The notes below the pieces were generated by a model. That model ran no database searches, was not told the DNA's origin, and worked only from the letters and a program-made list of their open reading frames with translations. The position numbers were made by a program, and so were the translations under genes. Shown one piece after another: positions 22,404 through 37,054 of a stretch of DNA of 64,000 nt. How positions within the stretch are numbered: the first letter of the stretch is position 1; the number at the start of each line of letters is the position of its first letter. This stretch comes from Scylla paramamosain (taxonomy: Eukaryota > Arthropoda > Malacostraca > Decapoda > Portunidae), in contig NC_087197.1 of assembly GCF_035594125.1 (NCBI RefSeq), positions 8,292,110 through 8,356,109 of the forward strand, given 5' to 3'.

Positions 22404-25400
22404 AGTTCAGGAAATTATATGAAATAAGAACATTATCAAAAAAGTTAAATTTAGCTTTTTTTTTCGGATTGTTATGTACCAAACCCCTAAAGTGCATGAA
22501 AAGCCACCTATATGGAAAAATTAAACCTCTTTGCCAAAAAACTGTCTGATGAGTGTTTTTCAGCATGTTAGAACCAACACGATAAAACCCAAGGAAGTCA
22601 ATCTATATAGGAATCCAACACACAATTACTGAAAACGTGTCTTTTCGGAGTTTTACGTACAATAACTCTAAAATGGATGCAAACCAACCAAAATGAAGAT
22701 ATAGAATAACATTACCAAAAAGTTATATTTTGAGTTTTTTTGAAATTGTTACCTACAAAAAGCGCGAAAATGGATGGAAAGCACTCTATATTGGGAAGCA
22801 AAAGGACATTACGAGAAAGGTTTATAATGAGTGTTTTATAGTTTAACAAGAACCACAAGGCAAAAAACGCAAAAACTCGTGTATATAAAGAAGTTTCTTA
22901 CATTCCAAAATGCTGAAACTCATGAATAAGACTTTTAATTGAGAAACAGAACTATTTTACCAAATGTGAGTATTTTGAGTGTTTTTCACATTCTTAGTTA
23001 CGAAAATCCGAAATTACAAATGAAATTAGTTTTATGTGGGAAAAAAATGACATTACCAGAAAAGTGTCTTGTGAATGTTTTAGAGCGTGATATACAACAA
23101 AGCACTAAAAAGCAGAACAATCACATTACGTGGGAATAAAACCAACTTTTACCAAAAATATGCCTTTAAGTGTTTTTAACTCTTTATATAACAAAACGCT
23201 AAAACGCATGCAAAACACCCTTTATGGAAAAACAAAATAACATTACCAAAAGTATGAAATTTAAGTGTTTTTGATCATGTTACCTATAAAAACGCTAAAA
23301 TACATGCAAAGAACCCTATGTTTGTGAAACGAAAGGATATTTCGAAAATTGTGTATTATGAGAGTTTTTAGGTTCCTTAAGTACCAAAAAGCTAAAACAC
23401 ACAAATAACACTCTTTATAGAGAAAAAATAAATAAATAAATAAATGAATACAAAATTTTTTTTTTTTTTTTGTTATTCATCTTCATAGGTACCGAGATGC
23501 CAAAATTCTGGCAAAATTCAGGGAAATTAGGTAAAGTAAAAAAATTATAAAAAAAAAATAATTGTAGCTTTTTTCCGGGGTTATGTACCAAACCCTAAGG
23601 TGCATGCAAGGCCACCTATATGGGAAAATTACACAATTTTACCAGAAATCTGTACCAGAATTAATTTCAACAAAATTACTGAAAACGAGTCTTTTCAGAG
23701 ATTTACGAAGAAAAAAGCTAAAATAGATGCAAACCAACCAATGTAAAGAAATAGAATTACATTACCAAAAAGATATATTTTGAGTGTTTTTATGCTTGTT
23801 ACCTACAAAAAATGCAAAAATGGATGGAAAACACTCTATATTAGGAAACAAAAGAACATTACGAGAAACGTGTATAATTAGTGTTTTATAGTTTAACAAG
23901 AACCACAAGGCAATAAACGCAAAAACTTGTGTATATAGAGAAGTTTCTTACATACAAAAATGATGAAATACATGAAAAACACGTTTAATCGAGAAACAGA
24001 ACTACCCTACCAAATTGTGTATTTTGAGTGTTTTTTCACATTCATAGTTACGAAATTGCCAAATTACATGCGAAACTAGCTTTATGTGGGAAAAAAATGA
24101 GATTACCAGAAAAAATGTCTTTTGAGTGTTTTTGAGCGTGATATTCAACAATGCCCTAAAAAGCAGAACAATCATATTACTTGGGAATAAAACCAACTTT
24201 TACGAAGAATTTGCCTTTAAGTGTTTTTTAACTCCTTACATACCAAAACGCTAAAACGCATGTAAAAACACCCTTTATGGAGAAACAGAATAACATTACC
24301 AAAAATATGTATTTTGAGTGTTTTTGATCATGTATTATGAGTGTTCCTTAAGTACTAAAAAAGCTAAAACTCACAAATAATACTTTATAGAAAAAAAAAA
24401 TCTTCATAGGTACCGAGATACCAAATTCTGGAAAAATGCAGGGAAATTTTGTAAAAAAAAATCATTATGAAAAAAATAATCTTAGCTTTTTTCCGGAGTT
24501 ATGTTCCAAACCCTAAAGTGCAGGCAAAGCCACCTATATGGAGAAATTACTCGAATTTACCAGAAACCTGTCTTTTGAGTGTTTTTTTTCAGCAATTTCA
24601 ACAATATTACTGAAAACGTGTCTTTTCAGTGATTTATGTAGAAAAACGCTAAAACGAATGCAAACCAACCAATATGAAGAAATAGAATATTACCAAAAAG
24701 ATATATTTTTATGTGTTTTTGAGCTTGTTACCAACAAAAAATTTCGAAAATGGATGAAACGCACTCTATATTAGGAAAGAAAAAATCATTACAAGAAATG
24801 TGTATAATGAGTGTTTTATAGTTTCACAAGAAACACAAGGCAAAAAACTCAAAAACTCGTGTACATAAAGAAGTTTCTTACACACCAAAATGCTGAAACT
24901 CATGAATAACACTTTTAATTGAGAAACAGAACTACCTTACCAAATGTGTGTATTAAAGAAGTTTCTTACATACCAAAATACTGAAGCTCATGAATAACAC
25001 TTTTAATTAAAAAACAAAACAACCTTACTAAATGCCTGTATTTTGAGTGTTTTTCACATTTTTAGTTACCAAAAACCCAAATTCCATGCGGGAAAAAAAT
25101 AATATTACCAGAAAATGTCTTTCGAGTGTTTTTGAGAGTGTTAGGCAATAAACCACTAAAAAGCAGGGCAATCACATTACATTGGAATAAAACCAACTTT
25201 TACCAAGAACTTGCTTTTAGGTGTTTTTGAGCTCATTACATACCAAAACGCTAAAATGCATGCAAAACACCTTTTATGGACAAAAAGAATAACATTACCA
25301 AAAACATGTATTTTAATACATGCAAAGAACCTTATGTTTGGGAAACGAAAGGACATTACGAGAAATATGTATTATGAGTGTTTTTAAGTTCCTTAAGTAT

Positions 25401-27755
25401 TAAAAAGATAAACCCACAAATAACTCTCTTTATTTAGAAAAACCAAATAAATAAAAAATGAAAAAAATAGGGTTGATTTATTTATTTATTTTTTTGTTAA
25501 TCATCTTCATAGATATCGAGATGCCAAAATTCTGGGGAAATTCCCTGCTATTATATGATAAAAGAAAATTATCAAAAAAGTTAATTTTAGTTATTTTTTT
25601 TCGGACTGGTATATACCAAACCCTAAAGTGCATGCAAAGCCTCCTATATGAGGAAATTAAACGACCTTAAAAGAAATCTGTCTTTTGAGTGTTTTTCAGA
25701 ATGTTAGGCACCAAAAAGATAAATAAATAAGGAACTCACTTTATATGGGAATCCAAAACAAAATTACTGAAAACGTGTCTTCTCAGTGTTTTACGTAGAA
25801 AAACGCTAAAATGGATGCAAACCAACCAATATCAAGAAATAGAAAAAACATTACCAAAAAGGTATATTTTGAGTGTTTTTGAGCTTGTTACCTACAAAAA
25901 AATGCTAAAATTGATACAAAGCACTCTATATTGGGAAACAGAGGGACATTGCGAGAAAAGTGTATAATGAGTGTATTATAGTTCAAAAGAACAACAAGGC
26001 AAAAAACGCAAAAACACGTGTATATGGAAAAGTTTCCTATATACCAAAATGATGAAACTCATGAATAACACTCTTAATTGAGAAACAGAACAACCTTACC
26101 AAATTCGTGTGTTTAGAGTGTTTTTTCATATTCTTAGTCACTAAAAACGCAAATTTCATGCGAAACCAGATTTATATGGGAAAACATGACATTTCTAGAA
26201 AAATGTCCTTTGAATGTTTTTGAGCGTGATAGGCAATCAAGCACTAAAAAGCAGGGCAATCACTTTTTTTGGAATAAAACCAATTTTTACCAAGAACTTG
26301 CCTTTAAAATGCTTTTGAGCTCCTTATATACAAAACTGCTAAAACGTATGCAAAACAAACTTTATGGAGAAACAGAATAACATTACCAAAAACATGTAAT
26401 TTGTGTGTTTTTTATCATGTTATCTCTAAAAAACGCTTAAATACATGCAAAGAACATTATGTTTGGGATACAGAAGGACATTACGAAAAACGTGGATTAT
26501 GAGTGTTTTTTTTAAGTTCCCTAAGTACAAAAAAGCTAAAACCCACAAATTAAACTCTTTATTTAGAAAAAAAATAGGATTTTTTTATTTTCATCTTCAT
26601 AGGTACCGAGATGCTAAAATTCTGGGAAAATTCAGGAAAATTTTATGAACCAAAGAATATTATCAAAAAAGTCAATTTTACCTTTTTATTCGGAATGTTA
26701 TGTACCAAACCCTAAAGTGCATGCAAAGCCTCCTATATGAGGAAATTAAACGACCTTACTAGAAATCTGTCGTTTGAGTGTTTTTCAGCATGTTAGGCAC
26801 CAAAACGATAAATAATGAGGAACTCACTCTATATGGGAATCCAAAACAAAATTACTGAAAATGTATCTTCTCAGTGTTTTACGTAGAAAAACGCAAAAAC
26901 TCGTGTATACAAAGAAGTTTCTTAGATACCAAAATGCTGAAACTCATGAATAACACTCTTAATTGAGAAACAGAACAACTTTACTAAATGTGTGTATTTT
27001 GAGTGCTTTTCACCTTAGTTACCAAAATCCCAAATTGCATGGGAAACCAGCTTTATGTAGGAAAAAAAATGACATTACGAGAAAAGTGTCTATTGAGTGT
27101 TTTTAAGCGTGATAGGGAATAGAGCACTAAAAAGCAGGGGAATCACTTTACATGGCAATAAAATAAATTTTTACGAAGAACTTGCCTTTAAGTGTTTTCA
27201 GCTCCTTAAGTACTAAAACGCTAAAACGCATGCAAAACACACTTTATGGAAAAAGAGAATAACACTACCAAAAACACACATTTTGCATGTTTTTGGCAAA
27301 ATTTGGGCAAAATTTAGGAAATTATGAGTCAATTATCAAAAAAGTTAATTTTAGCTTTTTTTTTCATACTGTTATGTACGAAACCCTAAAGTGCATGCAA
27401 AGCCACCTATATGGGGAAATTAAACGTCTTTGCCAGAAAACTGTCTTATGAGTGTTTTTCAGCTTGTTAGGCCCCATAACGGTAAATAACATGCGTCACT
27501 CTATATGGGAATCTAATACAAAATTACTGAAAACGTGTCTTTTCGGTGTTTTACGTAGAAAAACGCTTAAACGGATGCAAACCAACCAATAAGAAGAAAT
27601 AAAACTACATTACCAAAAAGGTACATTTTGAGTGTTTTTGAGCTTGTTACCTACAAAAAACGCGAAAATGGATGCACAGCAATCCCTATTGGAAAACAAA
27701 CGGACATTACGAGAAACGTGTATAATGAGTGTCTTATTATTTTTGAGCAAAAAAA

Positions 27756-27779
27756 CTTGTGGTTCACAAGAACTACAAG
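27756..27779. repeat. 10-bp-stem hairpin in m10b/m11, left arm (outer)
   Basis: CTTGTGGTTC, loop ACAA, then GAACTACAAG: one mismatch in the second arm. It is inverse to 54,988-55,011, its palindrome partner, which carries the same mismatch. It belongs to a HOR subtype with about 25 extra bases before m11. Confidence 0.85.
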
Positions 27780-30700
27780 GCAAAAAACGCAAAAAATTCG
27801 TGTATATAAAGAAGTTTCTTAGATACCAATATGCTAAACCCATGAATAGCAATATTAATTGAGAAACAGAACAACGTTACCAAATGCGTGTACTTTGAGT
27901 GTTTTTCACATTCTTAGTTAGCAAAACCCCAAATAGAACGCGAATCTATGTTGGAAAAAAAATGACATTACCAAAAGTGTGTTTTGAGTGTTTTTGAGCG
28001 TTTTAGACAATAAATTATATATAAAAAAAAAAAAAAACAGGGCACATTACATGGGAATAAAACCAACTTTTACCAAGAACTTGCCTTGAAGTGTTTTTGA
28101 CCTCCTTACAAACCAAAACGCATGCAAAAAAACTCTTTAACGGAGAAGCAAAATAACATTACTAAAAACATGTGTTTTAAGTCCTTTTGATCATGTTATC
28201 TATAAAAACGCTTAAATACATGCAAAGAACCCTATGTTTGGGAAACGAAAGGACATCACGAGAAACATGTATTAGGGCCGTTTTTAAATTGCTTAAGTAA
28301 CAAAACGTTAAAACCCATAAATAACACTCTTTATAGAGAAAAAAATAAAATAAAAAAATAGCTTTTTTATATTGATTTTCATAGGTACCAAGATGCCAAA
28401 ATTCTACCAAAATTCAGGGAATTTATGTGGAAAAAAGAACATTATCAAAAAAGTCAATTATAGCTCTTTTTCGGATTTTTATGTTCCAAACTCTAAAGTG
28501 CATGCCACCTATATAAGGAAGTTAAACGACTTTACCAGAAACCTGTCTTTTCAGTGTTTTCCAGCATGTTAGGCACCAAAACGATAAATAATATGGAAGT
28601 CAGTCAATATGTGAATCCAAAACAAAATTACTGGAAACGTGTCTTTTCAGTGTTTTACGTAGAAAACGCTGAAACGGATGCAAACCAACAAATATGAAGA
28701 AATAGAATAACATTACCAAAAAGTGTTTTTTAGCTTTTTACCTACAAAAAACGCGCAAATGGATGGAAAGCACTCTATATTGGGAAGCAAAAGGACATTA
28801 CGAGAAACGTGTATAATGAGTGTTTTATAGTTTCACAAGATCCACAATGCAAAAAACGCAAAAACTCGTGTATATAGAGAAGTTTCTTACATACCAAAAC
28901 GCTAAAACTCATGAATAACACTTTTAATTGAAAAACAGAACTACCTTACCAAATGTGTATTTTGAGTGTTTTTCACATTCTTAGTTACGAAAATCCCAAA
29001 TTACATGCAAAACTACCTTTATGGGGGAAAAAATGAAATTACCAGAAAAGTGTCTTTTGAGTGTTTTTTAGCGTTATATGCAACAAAACACTAAAAAGCA
29101 GAACAATCACATTACATTGGAATAAAACCAAATTTTACGAAGAACTTGCCTTTAAGTGTTTTTTAACTCCTTACATACCAAAACGCTAAACACATGCAAA
29201 ACAACCTTTATGAAGAAACAGAATAACATTACCAAAAACATATATTTTGATTGTTTTTGATAATGTTACCTATAAAATCGCTTAAATACATGCAAAGAAC
29301 CCTATGTTTGTGAAACGAAAGGACATTACGAAAATCGTGTATTATGAGTATTTTTTAAGTTCCTTAAGTACCAAAAATCTAAAACCCACAAATAACACTC
29401 TTTATAGAGAAAAAAATAATAAAAAAATAGATTTTTTTTTTGTTATTCATCTTCATAGGTAACAAGATGCCAAAATTTTCAGAAAATTCAGGGAAATTAT
29501 GTGAAAAAAAACATTAAAAAAATGATTTTACCTTTTTCCGGAGTTATGTACGAAACCCGGAAGTGCATGCAAAGCCACCTATATGGTGATATTACACGAC
29601 TTTACAAGAAACGTGTCTTTGGGTGTTTTCAGCAATTTCAACAATATTACTGAAAACGTGTCTTTTCAGTTTTAGCGTAGAAAACTAAAACGGATGCAAA
29701 CCAACCAATATGAAGAAATAGAATAATATTACAAAAAAGTTGAGTGTTTTTGAGCTTGTTACCTACAAAAAACGCAAAAAATGAATGCAAAGCATATTGG
29801 GAAACAAAAGGATATTACAAGAAAATTGTATAATGAATGTATTAATAGTTTTCAACAACCATAAGGCAAAAAACGCAAAACTCGTAAATATGGAGAAGTT
29901 TCTTAGATACCAAAATGCTGAAACTCATGAACAACACTCTTAATTGAGAAACAGAACAATTTCAGGAAATGAGTGTATTTTGAGTGTTTTTTTTTTCACA
30001 TTCTTAGTGGTCCAACCCCAAATTACATGCAAAACTGTGGAAAAAAAATGAAATTACTAGAAAAGTGTCTTTTTAGTGTTTTTCAGCGTGTTAGGCAATA
30101 AAGCATTAAAAAGCAGGGCAATCACATTACATTGGAATATAACCAACTTTTACCAAGAACTTGCCTTTAAGTTTTTTTGAGCTCCTTACATACTAAAACG
30201 CTAAAACCCATGGAAAACACCGTGTGGAAAAACAGAATAACATTATCAAAAACATGTATTTTGAGTGTTTTTGAGCTTGTTACCAATAAAAACGCTTAAA
30301 TACATGCAAAGAACCCTATGTTTGGGAATAAAAGGACTTTACGAGGAATGTGTATTATGAGTATAAGTTCCTTAAGTACCAAAAAGCTAAAACCCACAAA
30401 TAACACTATACAGAAAAAATAAATTAAAATAAATTAAAATATAACATTTTTTTAATGATCTTCATAGGCAACGAGATGCCAAAATTCTGGCAAAATTCAG
30501 GAAAATTACGTGAAAAAAGAATATTATGAAAGAGGTTAATTTTAGCTTTTTTTTCGGACTGTTATGTACCAAACCCTAAAGTGTATGCAAAGCCACCTAC
30601 ATAGGGAAATTAAACGACTTTACAAGAAACCTGTCTTTTGAGTGTTTTTCAGCATGTTAGGCATCAAAACGATAAATAACATTGAAGTCACTCTATATGG

Positions 30701-33041
30701 GAATCCAAAAATTGCTGAAAACGTGTCTTTTCTGTGTTTACGTAGAAAAACGCTAAACACGGATGGAAACCAACCAATATGAAGAAATAGAATAACATTA
30801 CAAAAAAGGTATATTTTGAGTGTTTTTGATCATTTTACCTATAAAAACGCTTCAATACATGTAAAGAACCTTATCTTTAGGAAACAAAAGGACATTACGA
30901 GAATTGAGTATTATGAGTGTTTTTACGTTCCTTAAGTACCAAAAAGCTTAAACCCACAAATAACACTCTTTATAGAGAAAAAATAAATAAATGAAAAAAT
31001 ATCATTTTTTTTTTTTTATTGATCTTCAAAGGTATCGAGATGCCAAAATTCTGGCAAAATTCAGGGAAATAATGTGAAAAAAGAATATCATAAAAGTTAA
31101 TTTTAGCTTTTTTTCAGACCGTTATGTACCAAACCCTAAAGTGCATGTAGAGCCACCTATATGGGGAAATTAAACGTCTTTACCTGAAACCTGTCTTTTG
31201 CCTGTTTTTCAGTATGTTAGGCACCAAAACAGTAAATAATATGGAAATCACTCTGTATGGGAATCCAAAACAAAATTACTGAAAACGTGTCTTTTCAGTG
31301 TTTTACGTAGAAAAACGCTAAAAAGAAAGCAAATCAACCAATATCATGAAATAAAATAATTTTACCAAAAAGGTATTTTTTGTGTTTTGAGCGAAAATGG
31401 ATGCAAATCTCTCTATATTGGGAAACAAAAGCACATTTAGAGAAAAGTGTATAATGATTGTTTTATAAGTTTCACAAGAACCAGAAGACAAAAAACGCAA
31501 AAAACTATTGTATATTGAGAAGTTTCTTACATACCAAAATGCTAAAACTTATGAATAATACTTTTAATTGAGAAACAGAACTACCTTACCAAATGTACGT
31601 ATTTTGGGTGTCTTTCACATTCTTAGTTACGAAAATCCCAAATTACATGCGAAACTAACTTTTTGTTGGAAAAAAATGACATTATCAGAAAAGTGTCTTT
31701 TGAGTGTTTTTGAGCGTGATATGCAAAAAAGCACTAAAAAGCAGAATAATCACATTATATAGGAATAAAACTAACTATTACGAAGAACTTGCCTTTAAAT
31801 GATTTTAACTCCTTACATACCAAAACGCTAAAACGCATGGAAAACACACTTTATGGAGAAACAGAATAACATTACCAAAAACATGTATTTTGAGTGTTTT
31901 TTATCATATTTCCTATAAAAACGCTTAAATACATGCAAAGAACCCTATGTCTGTGAAATGAAAGGATATATGAGAAAAAAATTAGCTTTTTTCTGGAATT
32001 ATGTACCAAACCCAGAAGTGCATGCAAAGCCACCTATATGGGGAAATTACACGACTTTACCAGAAATCTGTCTACAGATATTTCAACAATATTACTAAAA
32101 ACGTGTCTTTTCAGTGATTTACGAAGAAAAACCCTAAAACGGATGCAAACCAACCAATATGAAGAAATAGAATATTTTTACCAAAAAGATATATTTTAAG
32201 TGTTTTTCAACTTATCTAGAAAAAATGCGAAAATGGATGGAAAGTACTCAATATTGGGAAACAAAAGAACATTACGAGAAACGTGTACAATGAGTGTTTT
32301 ATAGTTTCATACGAACCACAAGGCAAAAAACGCAAAAAACTAGATATTACCAAAAAAGTGTCTTTTGAGTGTTTTTGAGCGTGATATGCAACAAAGCACT
32401 AAAAAGCAAAAGAATCATATTACATGGGAATAAAACCAACTTTTACGAAGAACTTGCCTTTAAGGTTTTTTTTTTAACTCCTTACATACCAAAACGCTAA
32501 AACGCATGCAAAAACACTCTTTTATACAGAGTAACATTACCGAAAACATGTATTTTGAGTGTTTTTGATCATGTTATTTATAAAAACGCTTAAATACATG
32601 CAAAGAACCTTATGTTTAGGAATTGAAAGGACATTACGAGAAACGTGTATTATGAGTGTTTTTAATTTCCTTAAGTACTAAAAAAGCTAAAACCCACAAA
32701 TAAAGCTCTTTATAGAGAAAAAAAATAATAAATTAATTTTTTTTTGTTATTCATCTTCATAGGTACTAAGATGCAAAAATTCTGGCAATATTCTTTGGGA
32801 ATCGAAAACAAAATTACTGAAAACGTGTTTTTTCGGTGTTTAACGTAGAAAAACCTTAAAACGGATGCAAACCAACCAATATGAAGAAATAGAATAACAT
32901 TACCAAAAAGGTTTATTTTGAATGTTTTTGAGGTTGTTACCTAGAAAAAACGCGAAAATGCAAAGCACTCCCTATTAGGAAAGAAAAGGACATTACAAGA
33001 AACGTCTATAATGAGTGTCTTTTCATATTCGGGCAAAAGAA

Positions 33042-33065
33042 CTTGTGGTTCACAAGAACCACAAG
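33042..33065. repeat. 10-bp-stem hairpin in m10b/m11, left arm (inner)
   Basis: CTTGTGGTTC, loop ACAA, then GAACCACAAG: a perfect inverted repeat in the minus-oriented array. Its partner at 49,561-49,584 is the exact reverse complement. Confidence 0.9.
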
Positions 33066-34487
33066 GCAAAAAGCGCATAAAGTCGTGTATATAAAGAAGT
33101 TTCTTAGACACAAAAATGCTGAAACTTATGGATAACAATCTTAATTCAGAACCAGAACATTACCAAATGCGTGTATTTTGAGTGTTTTTTTCACATTCTT
33201 TGCAAAACATCAAATAGCATGCGAAACTAGCTTTATGGGGGAAAAAAAAATGACATTACCAAAAGTGCCTTTTGAGTGTTTTTGAGCATGTTAGGCAATA
33301 AAGCACTAAAAAGCAGGGCAATCATATTACATTGGAATAAAACCAACTTTTACAAAGAACTTGCCTTGAAGTATTTTTCAGCTCCTTACATACCAAATCG
33401 CTAAAACGCATGCAAAACACTCCTTTATGGAGAAGCAGAATAACATTACGAAAAACAAGTGTTTTTGAGTGTTTTTTTTTTATCATGTTACCTATAAAAA
33501 CGCTTAAATACATGCAAAGATCCCTATATTTGGAAAACGAAAGGACATTACGAGAAATGTGTATTATGAAGGTTTTTAAGTTGCTTAAGTACCAAAACGT
33601 TAAAACCTACAAATATCACTTTTTATAGAGAAAAAAAAATAAATAAAAAAAAAATAGCATTTTTATTTTTTTGTTATTCATGTTAATAGGTACCAAGATG
33701 CAAAAATTCTGCCAAAATTCAGGGAAATTATGTCGAAAAAAGAACATTATTGGAAAAGTTAATTATACCTTTTTTATTTTTGGAGTTATGTACCAAACCA
33801 TAAAGTGTATGCAAATCCACCTATTTGGGAAAATTTAACGTCTTTACAAGAAACCTGTCTTTTGAGTGTTTTTAGCCATGTTAGGCACCAAAACGATAGA
33901 TAATATTAAAGTCACTCTATATGGAAATCCGAAACAAAATTATTGAAAACGTGTCTTTTAAAAGATTTACGTAGAAAAACGCTAAAACGGATGCAAACCA
34001 ACCAATATGAAAAAAAATAGAATAATATTACCAGAAAAATATATTTTGTGTGTGTTTGAGCTTGTTATATAAAAAAAAACGCAAAAATGGATGCAAAGCA
34101 CTGTATATTAGGAAAAAGATATAACGAGAAACGTGTATAATGAGTGTTTTATAGTTTCACCAGAATCACAAAACAAACAACGCAAAAATTCGTCTGTGTA
34201 GAGAAGTTTCTAAGATACCAAAATGCTGAAACACTCTTAATCAAGAAACAGAACAACCTTACTAAATGCGTGTATTTTGACTGTTTTTTTTTTTTTACAT
34301 TCCTAGTTAACAAAACCGCAAATTCCATGCGAAACTAACTTTATGTGGGAAAAAAAATGACATTACCAGAAAAGTGTCTTTGAGTGTTTTTGTGCGTGTT
34401 AGGCAATAAAGCACTAAAAAGCAGGGCAATCACATTACATGGGAATAAAACCAACTTTTACGAAGAACTTGCCTTTTAGTGTTTTTG

Positions 34488-36595
34488 ACACGCATTTAAT
34501 AAGGTTGTTCTGTTTCTTAATTAAGAGTGTTATTCATGAGTTTCAGCATTTTAGTATTTAGGATGCTTCTCCATATACACGAGTTTTTGCGTTTTTTGCC
34601 TTGTGGTTTTTTTGAACTATAAAACACTTATTATACACTTTTCTTGCAATGTCCTTTTCTTTCCCAATATAGAGTGTTTTGCATCAATTTTCGCGTTTTT
34701 TGTAGGTAAAAAGCTCAAAAACACTCAAAATATACCTTTTTGGTAACGTTTTTCTATTTCTTGATATTGGTTGGTTTCCATCCGTTTTAACGTGTTTTTA
34801 CGTAAAACACTGAGAAGACACGTTTTCAGTAACTTTGTTTTGGATTCCCATATAGAGTGAGTTCCTTATTATTTATCGTTTTTGTGCCCAACATGCTAAA
34901 AAACACTAAAAACACAGATTTCTGGTAAGGTCGTTTAATTTTGCATGCACTTTAGGGTTTGGTATATAACAGTCCGAGAAAAAAAGCTAAAATTAACTTT
35001 TTTTGATAATATTCTTTTATCACATAATTACCCTGAATTTTTCCAGAATTTTGGCATCTCTGGCATTCCATTTCTGGAATTTTGGCATTTGGCACCTTTG
35101 AAGATGAATAACAAAAAAAAAAATATTTATTTTATTTTTTTATTTATTTTTTTTAATTTTTTTTTAAATAAACAGTGTTATTTGTGTGTTTTAGCTTTTT
35201 GGTACTTAAGGAACTAAAAAAAAACACTCATAATAGACGCTTCTCGTAATGTCCTTTTGTTTCCCAAACATAATGTTCTTTGCATGTACTTCAGCGTTTT
35301 TAAAGATAACATGATCAAAAACACTAAAAATACATGTTTTTGGTATATGTTATTCTGTTTCTCCATAAAGTTTGTTTTCCATGCGTTTTAGCTGTTTGGT
35401 ATATAAGGGGTTTAAAAAATTCTTCGTAAAAGTTGGTTTTATTCCCATGTAATATGATCGTTCTTATTTTTAGTGCTTTGTTCCATATCACGCTGAAAAA
35501 CACTCAAAAGACACTTCTCTGGTAATATCATTTTTTCTCACATGAAGCTAGTTTCGCATGTAATTTGGCATTTTCGTAACTAACGATGGGAAAAACACTG
35601 AAAATACACAATTTGGTAAGGTAGTTCTGTTTATCTATTAAAAGTGTTATTCATTTATTCATTTTGGTATGTAAGAAATTTCCCTATATACACGAGTTTT
35701 TGCGTATATTGCCTTGTGGTTCCTTTAAAACACTCAATATACACGTTTCTCGTAATGACCTTTTGTTTCCTAATATAGAGTGCTTTACATCCATTTTTGC
35801 ATTTTTTGTAAGTAACAAGCTCAAAAACTCTCAAAATATATCTTTTTGGTAATGTTATTCTATTTCCTCATATAGGATGGTTTGTATCTTCTTTAGCGTT
35901 TTTCTACGTAAAACACTGAAAAGACACGTTTTCAGTAATTTTCTTTTGGATTCATATATTGACTGACTTCCAAATGATTTATCGTTTTGGTGCCTAACAT
36001 GCTGAAAAACAATGAAAAGTCAGGTTTCTGGTATAGTATAGCATGCTTTGCATGCTTTTTAGGGTTTGGTACATAACAATCCAAAAAAAAAGCTATAATT
36101 AACTTATATGATAATGTTCTTTTTTCCACATAAATTCCCTGAATTTTGGCAGAATTTTCGCATCTCGGTACCTATGAAGATGAATAACAAAAAGAAAAAA
36201 TCCCATTGTATTATTTTTTTATTCATTATATTTTTTTTTTTCTAAAGAGTGTTATTTGTGGGTTTTAGCTTTTTGGTACTGAAGGAACTTAAAAATCACC
36301 CATAATACACGTTTCTCGTAATGTTCTTTCGTTTCCCAAACATAAGGTTCTTTGCATGTATTTAAGCGTTTTTATAGATAACATGATCAAAAACAATGAA
36401 AATACATGTATTTGGTAATGTAATTCTGTTTCTCCATAAAATGTATTTTGCATGTGTTTTAGCGTTTTGGTATGTAAGGAGCTCAAAAACACTTAAAGGC
36501 AAGTTCTTGGTAAAATTTGGTTTTATTCCCATGTAATGAGATTGCCCTGACTTTTAGTGCTTTATTGCGTTACACGCTCAAAATCACTGAAAAGA
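34488..36595 (+). repeat. Plus-oriented HOR segment between two inversion joins
   Basis: About 2.1 kb in plus orientation, covering m10 round to m9 across nearly two HORs. The left join at 34,488 (CCTTTTAGTGTTTTTG then ACACGCATTTAATAAGG) is the exact mirror of the m10/m8 join at 37,054. Near 35,060-35,100 an m4 carries a private insertion of about 30 bp (CTCTGGCATTCCATTTCTGG). The HOR starting near 35,400 is shortened (m7 runs into m8 at GGGGTTTAAAAAATTC). It pairs in inverse orientation with 46,034-48,159. Confidence 0.85.
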
Positions 36596-37054
36596 CATGC
36601 AAAGTGTCCCATATGAGGATATAAGAGACCTTACCAGAAATCTGTCTTTTGAGATTTTTTCTGCATATTAGGCACCAAAACGATAAATAATAAGGGACTC
36701 ACTCTATGTGGGAATCTAAAAGAAAACTACTGAAAATGTGTCTTCTCAGTGTTTTACGTAGAAAAACGCTAAAACTGATGCAAACCAACCAATATCAAGA
36801 AGCAGAAAAACATTACCAAAAATGTATATTTTGAGTGTTTTTGAGCTTGTTACCTACAAAAAAAAAGCTCAAAAAATTGATACAAAGCACCATATATTTG
36901 GAAACAAAGGGACATTGCGAGAAAAGTGTATAATGAATGTTTTTATAGTTCAAAAAAAAAACACAAGGCAAAAAACGCAAAAACTCGTGTATATGCTGAA
37001 ACTCATGAATAACACTCTTAATTGAGAAACAGAGCAACCTTACTAAATGCGTGT
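36596..37054 (-). repeat. Inverted five-monomer module, diverged copy
   Basis: Same monomer order and joins as the superunit module (GAAAAGACATGCAAAG on the left, AATGCGTGTCAAAAACACTA on the right), but clearly diverged. The mirror copy is 45,577-46,033. Confidence 0.87.

Larger units (their letters stand above)
22404..34487 (-). repeat. Minus-oriented HOR array
   Basis: About 12 kb in which every monomer is reversed. GTACCAAACCCTAAAGTGC (reversed m3/m4) recurs near 22,470, 23,585, 24,500, 25,615, 26,700, 27,375, 28,480, 29,545, 30,565, 31,125, 32,005 and 33,790. Spacings under 1.1 kb mark HORs that lost monomers. Deletion joins include 23,650 (m3 to m2 region), 24,330 (m7 straight into m6/m5 remnants), 25,312 (m7/m6), 26,890 (m2 or m1 to m10b), 27,280 (m7 to m4, skipping m6 and m5), 31,970 (m6 to m4) and 32,340. 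Copies are diverged from one another, so this is an older, less homogenised array. From about 25.4 kb on it is the left arm of the large palindrome. No gene or transposon was seen. Confidence 0.9.
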
